This document shows, piece by piece, positions 5,731 through 12,991 of a stretch of 13,038 nt of DNA (its first letter is position 1; every line of letters begins with the position of its first letter). A program made the translations under genes and the position numbers. Origin of the DNA: an uncultured Collinsella sp. (lineage in GTDB: Bacteria; Actinomycetota; Coriobacteriia; Coriobacteriales; Coriobacteriaceae); contig URGY01000037.1 of the NCBI GenBank assembly GCA_900547505.1, positions 1 through 13,038 on the forward strand, in the 5' to 3' direction. The notes below the pieces were generated by a model. The model was given only the letters and a program-made list of their open reading frames with translations, searched no databases and was not told the origin of the DNA.

Positions 5731-6873
5731 GTGATCTGCCCGCATTGCCTTAAGACTATCGAGGACGGCGCCTCGTTCTGCCCCTACTGCAACGCCTATG
5801 TGGGTCCGGGCGATGGTCCCGAGCACACCGAGTTCGTGTTCTGTGAGGGCTGCGGTGCCCGTCTTTCTCCGCATGATCGTACGTGCCCCAAATGCGGACG
5901 CCCCGCTCCGGGTATCCTCTCCGAGGACGCGGCCGCATCCGACCTGGCAGCGGGCCGCACGGCGGGCTTTCCGCGCCTAACGCAAGAGCAGATCGATACC
6001 GAGGTGCCGCATGCGCCGGCCTCTGCCGCTGCGGTGCTTTCGGATGCCGCTGATCCTAACGAGACCTGCGTGCTGCCGGCTTTCGATAAGGATTTCGGTA
6101 TCCCCAAGGTCGATATTCCCACGCCCGTTTCCCTGCATGACGATGCTCAAAAACCCAAGCGCAAGGTGCACCCCGACGAGGACGCCTATCACAAGCACAA
6201 GCGTCATATCCCCAAGCCGCTCATCGTCATCGCGGTCCTTGCCGTCCTTTGCGGCGGTGCCTATTGGTTCGTGACAGCCGATCCCATGGGTGTCATGCCT
6301 GGCTTCTATGACCAGTTTGGCCAGGCCGCGCAGACGACCTTCCCTACGCGCCAAAAGGGCGAGGCGACTGAGGACGATACCAAGCAGGACGATTCTGCCG
6401 AGGTGGTCCAGGAAGAAACCGTGCTCACCGATGATCAGCTCTATACCAGGCTCGACGGTCTGTATCAGACTATCGTGTCCTACGGTGACGAGGACCAGAT
6501 CGGCGAGGTCATCGATTCCTTTAACAACGGCTATCTCCGATCGCCGCTGTCCACCCGTCAGGAGCTGTCGCAGAGTGCCTACGCCCTGCGCGACCAGATC
6601 AAAAAGACGCAAGATGAGCTCAACAACCTTAAGTATCAGGACGATACGGTCTATGCGGATGACATCGCCCACTTAAAGCAGCTTGCCGAGTGGATGTACG
6701 AGCGTGTCGACGTGATCTGTCAGAGCTGGGACATCTCGCTGGCCATTCCCGATGGCGAGTCGATGAGTTCCCACCAAAGCGATATCCTGGCGCCCATCGC
6801 GCAGGGCGGCAACAGCGCACTGAACCAGTACGACGCCAATGTGGGTTCCTGGAAGCCGCAGCAGCGTTCCTAA
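5731..6873 (+). CDS. Double zinc-ribbon, single-pass membrane protein of unknown function
   Basis: Residue 1 to 60 of this 380-residue protein holds two four-cysteine zinc ribbons: C3-x2-C6...C17-x2-C20 and C38-x2-C41...C52-x2-C55. A low-complexity acidic/alanine-rich linker follows (about 61-150), then a basic stretch (HKHKRH, 154-159), one membrane segment at about 163-181, a second acidic linker (210-230) and a C-terminal domain (231-350) predicted helical, e.g. QELSQSAYALRDQIKKTQDELNNL at 277-300. By the positive-inside rule the zinc ribbons are cytoplasmic and the helical domain outside. GTG 5731 is preferred over the upstream TTG 5701 because AGAGGA (5721-5726) is well placed and the protein then begins right at the first Cys pair (MICPHC). 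I do not recognise a named family. Similar zinc-ribbon/TM layouts occur in envelope proteins of Gram-positive bacteria, but no function can be claimed. Confidence 0.85.
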   Translation: MICPHCLKTIEDGASFCPYCNAYVGPGDGPEHTEFVFCEGCGARLSPHDRTCPKCGRPAPGILSEDAAASDLAAGRTAGFPRLTQEQIDTEVPHAPASAAAVLSDAADPNETCVLPAFDKDFGIPKVDIPTPVSLHDDAQKPKRKVHPDEDAYHKHKRHIPKPLIVIAVLAVLCGGAYWFVTADPMGVMPGFYDQFGQAAQTTFPTRQKGEATEDDTKQDDSAEVVQEETVLTDDQLYTRLDGLYQTIVSYGDEDQIGEVIDSFNNGYLRSPLSTRQELSQSAYALRDQIKKTQDELNNLKYQDDTVYADDIAHLKQLAEWMYERVDVICQSWDISLAIPDGESMSSHQSDILAPIAQGGNSALNQYDANVGSWKPQQRS

Positions 6874-6911
6874 AATTAGTTCGCCATAGTCGGCATAACC
6901 TACGTGCGCAA

Positions 6912-6941
6912 TTGATGTAAGCCCGTGCTTATTGCTACAAT
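6912..6941 (+). promoter_or_regulatory. Promoter of the cyclophilin-TPR operon
   Basis: TTGATG (6912-6917) and TACAAT (6936-6941) are separated by 18 nt and each matches the sigma-70 consensus at five of six (-10) or four of six (-35) bases. The TTGAT(A/G)-18-TA(T/C)AAT pattern resembles the tRNA promoter at 2710-2739. The expected start is near 6948, giving a leader of about 33 nt. Confidence 0.6.
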
Positions 6942-6980
6942 TCGTACAAATATGCTTTAAACGCACGAGGAAGGAACCAC

Positions 6981-7523
6981 ATGTTTGGTTTTAAGAAAGA
7001 GCTCTACACGCCCGAGTATCAGCTTGCCGGCGACGAGTGCGCCGTTATCGAGACGTCGAAGGGTACCATCAAGGTCAAGTTTGACGGTGAGGGCGCTCCC
7101 ATTCATGTCGCGAACTTCTGCGAGCTTTCCACGATGGGTTTCTATGATGGCCTTAAGTTCCATCGCTATGTGCCCGGTTTTGTCATTCAGGGCGGCGACC
7201 CCAATACCCGCGATATGTCCGGCGCTGACGTCGCTGCCGGTCTTGAGGGCCCCGACGGCATGCCCGGTACCGGTGGCCCCGGCTACTGCATCAAGGGCGA
7301 GTTTGCCACCAATCCGCGTAACAGCCATGTCGATGGCGCCCTTGCCATGGCGCGCTCCATGGACCCCGATTCCGCGGGTTCGCAGTTCTACTTCTGCCTG
7401 GGTGCCCAGCATAACCTCGATTCCGGCTACACCGTCTTTGGTACCACGGTCGAGGGTCTCGATGTGATTTCGCAGCTGCGTGCCGGCGACGAGATCGTCC
7501 ATGTTGAGATCGTTCACGAGTAA
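6981..7523 (+). CDS. Cyclophilin-type peptidyl-prolyl cis-trans isomerase, cytoplasmic
   Basis: A 180-residue single-domain cyclophilin that catalyses cis-trans isomerisation of X-Pro bonds. The core motif FHRYVPGFVIQGGDP at 60-74 contains the catalytic arginine R62 (R55 of human CypA) together with F67 and Q70. Further family blocks are GTGGPGYCIKGEF at 96-108, LAMAR 121-125, SAGSQFYF 131-138 with Q135 and F137, and LDSGYTVFG at 146-154. There is no signal peptide or lipobox, so it should be cytoplasmic, unlike periplasmic PpiA. The ATG at 6981 has Shine-Dalgarno AAGGA (6971-6975) at 5-nt spacing. It is the first gene of a two-gene unit: its stop codon overlaps the Shine-Dalgarno of the following TPR gene, 11 nt away. 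The substrate is unknown. Confidence 0.95.
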   Translation: MFGFKKELYTPEYQLAGDECAVIETSKGTIKVKFDGEGAPIHVANFCELSTMGFYDGLKFHRYVPGFVIQGGDPNTRDMSGADVAAGLEGPDGMPGTGGPGYCIKGEFATNPRNSHVDGALAMARSMDPDSAGSQFYFCLGAQHNLDSGYTVFGTTVEGLDVISQLRAGDEIVHVEIVHE

Positions 7524-7534
7524 AGGGGACTTCC

Positions 7535-8839
7535 TTGAATAGCCAGCTGATCCAACAGGGCCGCGCCGCTTACCGCGCGGGTGATTTTTCCGCTGCAGCC
7601 CAGATGCTTGGGGCGGCAAAAACTCCCGATGAGATTATGGGCGAGGCCGATCACCTTCGTGGCAACGCCTTGATGCACCTGGGCATGTATGCCGAGGCCG
7701 CCGAGGCCTATGCCGCCGCCCTCAACGACGGCACCTATGGCAAGCGCGGCGCGCTGCTCACCAACCGCGGCAAGGCGCTCGCCGCCGTGGGCGACTACAC
7801 GACGGCCGCCCAGGCGTTCTCTGCTGCTACGCAGGATGCTTCCTATGCCACGCCGTTCAAGGCCTATCTGGGCCTGGGTAACGCGCTGTTCCAGTCGGGC
7901 GACTATGCCAATGCAGGTACTGCCTTCCGTCAGGCTGCCATCGACGGCGCCAATCCGGCTCCTGCCGCCGCACTCGGCGAGCTTGGTCGTTGCTTCATTA
8001 AGCTCGGCCGTCCGGCGGATGCCGTGGAGACCTACCGCACGGCTATCGACTTTGCCGGCCCCCGCGACGACACGCGTGCGCTCAACGCCGGAATGGGTCA
8101 GGCGCTTTCTGCCGCCGGCCGTCCCTCCGACGCGCTCGACGCCTTTAACGCCGCTACTGCCGATGGCATCTACCAGCTCACCTCCGAGCAGGCCGATGAG
8201 CTTGCCCGCGTGCACGATTCGCTTGCCGCGCTGTCTGCCCAGACGGCTATGGCCACGGCTCCGGCGCCCGCGATGGACGCTCCTGCCGTCGATCCGCTCG
8301 ATCCTACGGGCGCGACCGGTCAGTTTATGCCCGATCCCTCGGACACCGGCTTCTTTACGCTGTCCGAGTCCGAGATGGTCCAGCAGGACCGTCAGGACCG
8401 TAAGCAGGCCAAGGTCCGTCGTCGCCATCGCCACACGGGTCTCAAAGTCTTCATCGTGCTGCTTCTGCTCATTTTGATCGCCGCGGGCGGTCTGGGCTTT
8501 GCCTACACGCGCGGCTTTGGCTTCCCGTCCCAGGAGTCTGTCGTTACCGATCTGTTCCAGGCTGCCGGCGACGGTGACACCGCAAAGGCCGAGTCTTGCC
8601 TGGCCTCGAGCCTGTCCGAGGACGCCAAGTCGATGATCATCTCCTTGATTCCGCAGGGTGCCACCGTGTCCGTCGAGGGCATGGATCAGTCCATGACCGA
8701 GACGACCGCCAAGGTTAAGGCATCGCTGTCCAAGGGCGGCGAGCAGGAGTACACCGTCAAATTCGTGCGCTCCGATAACCATATCGGCTGGGCCGTTTCC
8801 TCGCTCGATATGGATTTCTCGGCTGCTGACAACCAGTAG
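7535..8839 (+). CDS. TPR-repeat single-pass membrane protein of unknown function
   Basis: The first 230 residues of this 434-residue protein are alanine-rich tetratricopeptide repeats, for example 6-28 (GRAAYRAGDFSAAAQM), 39-64 (ALMHLGMYAEAAEAYAAAL), 78-98, 112-136 and 146-171. TPRs form a helical scaffold for protein binding. A Pro/Ala/Asp-rich linker (240-290) and a very basic stretch (KVRRRHRH, 293-300) precede one membrane segment at about 303-323. The 110-residue C-terminus, with VVTDLFQAAGDGDTAKAESCL at 336-356, looks like a small extracytoplasmic alpha/beta domain of the NTF2/DUF4878 style; that is a guess from appearance. Topology should be TPRs inside, C-terminus outside. The start is TTG 7535, supported by Shine-Dalgarno AAAGGGGA (7522-7529); no nearer ATG fits. 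Co-transcribed with the cyclophilin and followed by a hairpin at 8862-8894. Confidence 0.85.
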   Translation: MNSQLIQQGRAAYRAGDFSAAAQMLGAAKTPDEIMGEADHLRGNALMHLGMYAEAAEAYAAALNDGTYGKRGALLTNRGKALAAVGDYTTAAQAFSAATQDASYATPFKAYLGLGNALFQSGDYANAGTAFRQAAIDGANPAPAAALGELGRCFIKLGRPADAVETYRTAIDFAGPRDDTRALNAGMGQALSAAGRPSDALDAFNAATADGIYQLTSEQADELARVHDSLAALSAQTAMATAPAPAMDAPAVDPLDPTGATGQFMPDPSDTGFFTLSESEMVQQDRQDRKQAKVRRRHRHTGLKVFIVLLLLILIAAGGLGFAYTRGFGFPSQESVVTDLFQAAGDGDTAKAESCLASSLSEDAKSMIISLIPQGATVSVEGMDQSMTETTAKVKASLSKGGEQEYTVKFVRSDNHIGWAVSSLDMDFSAADNQ

Positions 8840-8861
8840 TGACCTTATGGGATTTAGCTTT

Positions 8862-8894
8862 GCCCGGCGCTTCACCGCAAGTGAGGTGCCGGGC
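8862..8894 (+). terminator. 14-bp stem-loop after the TPR gene, probable terminator
   Basis: GCCCGGCGCTTCAC (8862-8875) pairs along its full length with GTGAGGTGCCGGGC (8881-8894), with two G-U pairs and the loop CGCAA. It is followed by TTGCGC rather than a U-run, so it is not a classic intrinsic terminator. It may need Rho, protect the 3' end of the TPR mRNA, or act on both strands. The mreB -10 box follows 9 nt later. Confidence 0.5.
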
Positions 8895-8903
8895 TTGCGC
8901 TAG

Positions 8904-8909
8904 TATGAT
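8904..8909 (+). promoter_or_regulatory. Possible -10 box of the mre operon promoter
   Basis: TATGAT at 8904-8909 matches the -10 consensus at five of six bases, 45 nt upstream of the mreB start. The -35 region at the proper distance (GTGAGG, 8881-8886) lies in the 3' arm of the preceding hairpin and is a poor match. A promoter is expected here because a separate operon begins, but the exact site is uncertain. Confidence 0.35.
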
Positions 8910-8954
8910 GAGCTAGTAGTTTTCCAGCAATCATCCAACACATCAGGAGTTGCG

Positions 8955-9998
8955 TTGTTTTCTTTGATGGATATGTTCTTCGGTAGCTATGCGGGCGATC
9001 TTGCCATCGACCTCGGCACCGCAAATACGCTTGTCTCCGTGCGTGGCAAGGGCATCGTCATTCGCGAGCCCTCTGTTGTCGCCATCGACAAGAACGACGA
9101 GCGCATCCTGGCGGTCGGTATCGAGGCAAAGCGCATGCTCGGCCGTACGCCCGGCAACATCGTGGCCGTTCGTCCCCTGAAGGACGGCGTCATCGCCGAC
9201 TTCGACGTTACCGAGGCCATGCTTCGCTACTTTATCGACAAGGCGTCCGAGAAGCGCTATCCGTGGACTCCGCGTCCGCGCGTTGTCGTCTGCGTTCCCT
9301 CCGGCGTCACGTCGGTCGAGAAGCGAGCTGTCTTTGAGGCCACGATTCAGGCCGGTGCCCGCCAGGCCTATCTGATCGAAGAGCCTATGGCTGCCGCTAT
9401 CGGCGCCGACCTGCCCGTCGAGGAGCCCACCGGCTCCATGGTCATCGACATCGGTGGCGGTACCACCGAGGTTGCCGTTATCGCTATGGGCGGCATTGTC
9501 GTCTCGCAGTCCATCCGTATTGCCGGTGATGAGTTCGATCAGGCCATCCTCACGCACGTTCGCGATGCCTACAACCTGGCCATCGGCGAGCGTACGGCAG
9601 AGGACATCAAGATCAAGGTCGGTTCCGCCGTGCCGCTCAAGGACGAGCTCGACGTCGAGGTCAACGGCCGCGACGTGATCACCGGTCTGCCCAAGACCGT
9701 GCGCATCGAGAGCGAGGAGATTCGTCGCGCACTCAACAAGCCACTCGACGAGATGGCCAAGGCCGTCAAGGACGCACTCGACGCTACGCCTCCCGATCTT
9801 GCCTCGGACCTTATGTACTACGGCATTTTGCTGACCGGTGGCGGTGCGCTGCTGCGCGGTCTCGACGTGCGCCTGCGCGATGAGACCGGTGTTTCGGTCA
9901 ACGTCAGCCCCACGGCGCTCGATAATGTCGTTAACGGCTGCGCCCGCGTGCTCGAGGCCAATGCGTTTGATGGCGGCTTCGTCCAGACCAATGCTTAA
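8955..9998 (+). CDS. mreB: Rod-shape-determining actin homologue MreB
   Basis: MreB forms membrane-bound antiparallel filaments that orient the lateral-wall elongation machinery. The 347-residue protein has all actin-fold signatures: phosphate-1 DLGTANT 19-25, EEPMAAAIG 142-150 with the catalytic-loop Glu, phosphate-2 DIGGGTTEVAVI 165-176, and adenosine motif LTGGGALLRGL 293-303. The N-terminus MFSLMDMFFGS is strongly hydrophobic, as expected for a membrane-anchoring amphipathic segment. Length matches the family (about 330-350). The start is TTG 8955, supported by Shine-Dalgarno AGGAG (8945-8949) at 5-nt spacing; the in-frame ATG codons at 8967 and 8973 are too far from it, and using them would remove the hydrophobic N-terminus. 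It heads the mreB-mreC-mreD-mrdA operon, with mreC starting 21 nt after its stop. Confidence 0.97.
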   Translation: MFSLMDMFFGSYAGDLAIDLGTANTLVSVRGKGIVIREPSVVAIDKNDERILAVGIEAKRMLGRTPGNIVAVRPLKDGVIADFDVTEAMLRYFIDKASEKRYPWTPRPRVVVCVPSGVTSVEKRAVFEATIQAGARQAYLIEEPMAAAIGADLPVEEPTGSMVIDIGGGTTEVAVIAMGGIVVSQSIRIAGDEFDQAILTHVRDAYNLAIGERTAEDIKIKVGSAVPLKDELDVEVNGRDVITGLPKTVRIESEEIRRALNKPLDEMAKAVKDALDATPPDLASDLMYYGILLTGGGALLRGLDVRLRDETGVSVNVSPTALDNVVNGCARVLEANAFDGGFVQTNA

Positions 9999-10019
9999 TT
10001 TCCAAAAGGTGGATTCCAT

Positions 10020-11018
10020 TTGGCACGATCTTCGGGTTTCTCCACAAATCTGAATACCAAGCGACAATCAACGGGTATGCGCCCGTTGATTGTTTTCAGC
10101 CTGATTTCGGTGTTGCTGCTCACGTTTTACATCCGCGAGGGCGAGGCAGGGCCGATTCATGCCGTGCGTTCGGGCGTAACGACGATTACCTCTCCGGTGC
10201 GCTTTGTGGGCTCGGCTGTGGCGGCTCCCTTCAATGCGATCGGCAACGTGTTCTCTAACCTAACGGCGTCGCAGGACACGCTCGACGAGCTCAAGAAGCA
10301 AAATGAGGAGCTGACCTCTAAGGTCGCCGAGCTTTCTGAGGCTCAAAAGACCGCTGAGCGTCTGGAGGGGCTGGTCGGCCTGCAGTCGACCTACAACCTC
10401 AAATCGACCGCTGCTCGTATCGTCGGTGCCTCCGGCGATGCCTGGACCTCGACCGTTACCATCGACAAGGGCTCTGCCGACGGCCTTACCATCAACATGC
10501 CCGTGACGAGTTCTGCCGGTGTTATCGGCCAGATCATCGAAGTCTCGGCCAAGACGTCCACCGTGCGCCTGATTGGCGACGAGAACTCGGGCGTGTCCGC
10601 TATGGTGCAGGACACGCGCGCCCAGGGCATGCTGCAGGGTCAGGCTGACGGCACACTGCGTCTTGAGTACGTGAGCGTCGACTCCGATGTTAAGGTTGGC
10701 GACATCATTGTGACCTCGGGCATTGGCGGCGTGTTCCCCAAGGGCCTTCCGCTTGGCACCGTCTCGTCGGTTGAGAAATCGGCAAACGACGTGTACTACA
10801 CCATTGTGGTGCGCGCTCAGACCACGGCCGAGAACAACGAGGAAGTGCTGGTCATTACCTCGCTGACCGACGAACAGTCAGCTTCGGATGAGGACGTGAG
10901 CACCGCTAATAGCACGCCGCAGGGAACGTCGCGCGATGCTGCGACCAAGACGAAGGACGAGAGTTCGGATGACAGTTCCGACACGTCCGAGACGACCGAT
11001 TCTGGCTCGAACGAATAG
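10020..11018 (+). CDS. mreC: Rod-shape-determining protein MreC with acidic C-terminal tail
   Basis: MreC links MreB and MreD to the wall synthases and activates PBP2 on the outer face of the membrane. The 332-residue protein has a short basic cytoplasmic N-terminus, one membrane helix at about 21-38, a coiled coil at about 84-118 (LDELKKQNEELTSKVAELSE), and the two-part beta domain from about 125 to 282, with the conserved TSGIGGVFPKGLPLG at 232-246. Residues 285-332 form a low-complexity Ser/Asp/Thr/Glu tail that is not part of the MreC core and is presumably disordered outside the cell. Start TTG 10020 is supported by AGGTGGA (10007-10013) at 6-nt spacing. It lies 21 nt after mreB and its stop overlaps the mreD Shine-Dalgarno. 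Confidence 0.95.
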   Translation: MARSSGFSTNLNTKRQSTGMRPLIVFSLISVLLLTFYIREGEAGPIHAVRSGVTTITSPVRFVGSAVAAPFNAIGNVFSNLTASQDTLDELKKQNEELTSKVAELSEAQKTAERLEGLVGLQSTYNLKSTAARIVGASGDAWTSTVTIDKGSADGLTINMPVTSSAGVIGQIIEVSAKTSTVRLIGDENSGVSAMVQDTRAQGMLQGQADGTLRLEYVSVDSDVKVGDIIVTSGIGGVFPKGLPLGTVSSVEKSANDVYYTIVVRAQTTAENNEEVLVITSLTDEQSASDEDVSTANSTPQGTSRDAATKTKDESSDDSSDTSETTDSGSNE

Positions 11019-11029
11019 GGGGCATGTCC

Positions 11030-11596
11030 ATGGATCTACACGAGCAGGGGATGAGCTCCCGTACGTTTGTGATCGCCGCCATCGTGTGCGTGCTGCTGCA
11101 GGCAGGCCTGGCACCGCAGATTTCCATTGCGGGCGGTCGCGTCAACTTCATGATTATCCTGGTGTGCCTAAGCGTGTTCTCGGGCGACCCGACCCGTGCC
11201 GTCGTGTGCGGTTTTTGCAGCGGCTTGTTTTATGACCTGTCCGCTGCCGTGCCGGTGGGCGTTATGTCGCTCCTGCTGACCGTGGGTTCTTTTGCCCTGG
11301 TGCACAGTGCCGTCGGTCAGACGGGCGGTAGCCCGAGTGCGCGCGGCGTCACCGTGGGCGCCTTCGCGCTCGTCATTAATGTGATCTACAGCATCATCTT
11401 GCTGTTTATGGGTTTGGAGACGAGCTTTGTCGTGGCGATCTTCGGCCATGCACTGCCGTCCTCGATCCTGACGGGTCTGGTTGCCATTCCGTTTTTGATG
11501 TCCGGCGTCGTGCCGCAGTCCGGCTATGGATTCTCCGCGCGTGGCGGACGCCAGACGGGTATGCGCTTTAAGCCCAAGACCCGCAAGCTCAAATAG
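11030..11596 (+). CDS. mreD: Rod-shape-determining membrane protein MreD
   Basis: MreD is the integral membrane partner of MreC in the elongasome. The 188-residue product is almost entirely hydrophobic, with membrane segments at about 12-30, 38-52, 57-70, 73-92, 107-128 and 133-160. It carries the conserved MreD-type motif GFCSGLFYDL at 61-70, and ends in a basic cytoplasmic tail (RFKPKTRKLK, 179-188). Sequence conservation in this family is low, so the call rests on hydrophobicity, the motif and position between mreC and mrdA. ATG 11030 was chosen over ATG 11024 because Shine-Dalgarno AGGGGG (11017-11022) is then 7 nt away instead of 1. The gene starts 11 nt after the mreC stop, and its own stop is inside the Shine-Dalgarno of mrdA. 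Confidence 0.92.
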   Translation: MDLHEQGMSSRTFVIAAIVCVLLQAGLAPQISIAGGRVNFMIILVCLSVFSGDPTRAVVCGFCSGLFYDLSAAVPVGVMSLLLTVGSFALVHSAVGQTGGSPSARGVTVGAFALVINVIYSIILLFMGLETSFVVAIFGHALPSSILTGLVAIPFLMSGVVPQSGYGFSARGGRQTGMRFKPKTRKLK

Positions 11597-11609
11597 GGGA
11601 GGCCCGTAG

Positions 11610-12991
11610 ATGTCTTCCCAGTTGACGGTTATTATCGCCGGTATCGTGCTGGTTGTGGCCATCGTGGTCGCGCTGGTCATCATGCGTCGTGGCGATTCCC
11701 GTTTTACCTACGATACGCAGCATGGAACGGCCCCGCGCGCCACCGAGGGCGAGGGCAATACCGCGGCGACCGCCTTTAAGGGCCGCTTTTCCATCCTCAC
11801 CACGGGTGTGGGCGCGATGTTTGCGGCGCTTGCCGTCAAGCTGTGGGGCATGCAGATGGTCTCGTCGGACTATTACGAGAAGCAGGCCAATAGTAATCAG
11901 ACTCGCACCGTTACCACACCCGCTGTGCGCGGCCGCATCCTCGACCGCAATGGCGTGGCGCTTGTCCAGAACCGTCCCTCACTTGCTGTCGTGGCCTACC
12001 GCGACCTTGCGGAGGATGAGGTTCTGGTTCGCCATCTTGCCAACGTGCTTGGAATGCCTTACGTGGCGGTCCTTCGCAATATTCAGGACAATACAGAGGG
12101 CGCTCAGAGCCTGCATACCATCGCGACGGACGTCCGTCGCTCCACGGTTGCCTATATTCAGGAGCATGCCGGCGAGTTCCCGGGCGTCAAGATTGCCGAG
12201 CGTACCGAGCGCCAGTATCCATATGGCGAGACGGCATGCCATATCTTGGGCTATACCGGCACCATTACCTCCGAGCAGCTCGAGGCCCAGAATAAGAAAA
12301 CCTCTGGCGATGATGATGCTTCTGCTGGCAAGATTACGTACCAGTCGGGCGATATCGTGGGCCAGGCGGGCGTTGAGAGCTACTACGAAAACCTGCTGCA
12401 GGGTATTCGTGGCGAGCAGACCGTCAAGGTCGATGCCTCGGGCAATGTGACCGGTCAGGCCGGCGCCGTGCCGGCGAAGGCCGGCTCCGACATTAAGCTC
12501 ACGCTCGACCTTAAGATCCAACAGGCCTGCGAGACGGCACTGGCGAGCGCTATCGAGCTTGCCAAGACCACTGGCTACAGCAATGCCGGCAACGGCGCCG
12601 TAGTGTGTCTCGATCCCAACAATGGCGAGATCCTGGGCATGGCGAGCGAGCCCAAGTTCGATCCGTCCGTCTTTATCGGCGGCGTCTCAAATGACGTGTG
12701 GACCGAGCTCAATGATGACAAAGGTTCGCACCCGCTGCTCAATCGTGCCATTAGCGGACAGTACATGTCTGCTTCGACCATCAAGCCGCTCTCGGCACTG
12801 GCCGGTCTTGAGTTTGGAACCTACACGTCGGGGCAGACGACCAACTGCACGGGCTATTGGACGGGTCTGGGCAAGTCGTGGGGTAAGTACTGCTGGCTGC
12901 ATTCCGGCCACGGCACCATGACGCTGCAGTCGGGTATCGCCAACTCGTGCGACCCTGTCTTCTATGACATGGGCAAGGCGTTCTTTTATGA
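11610..12991 (+). CDS. mrdA: Penicillin-binding protein 2 (elongation transpeptidase), N-terminal 460 residues (cut by contig end)
   Basis: PBP2 is the class B transpeptidase that cross-links new lateral-wall peptidoglycan with RodA and MreCD. Two hydrophobic segments are visible, at 6-25 and about 62-84, separated by a polar linker. The dimerisation/pedestal region begins with VRGRILDRNGVALVQN at 106-121. The transpeptidase domain shows SxxK as S389-T-I-K392, with S389 the expected acyl-serine, and the second motif as S446-C-D448 (SxD, as in E. coli PBP2). The KTG motif is absent only because sequence ends: base 12992 onward is Nextera adapter, and the apparent C-terminus CLLYTSDAADE is adapter translation. 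ATG 11610 has GGGGAGG (11596-11602) at 7-nt spacing. Full-length PBP2 is usually 600-700 residues. Last gene of the mre operon seen here; rodA often follows. Confidence 0.95.

Noticed and set aside
7514..8875. 453-codon minus-strand ORF opposite the TPR gene
   Set aside because: Shadow of the TPR gene; the product is Gly/Arg/Leu-rich with no domain and no supporting Shine-Dalgarno context.
8943..10067. 374-codon minus-strand ORF opposite mreB
   Set aside because: mreB is unmistakable on the plus strand; the antisense frame is a codon-bias artefact.
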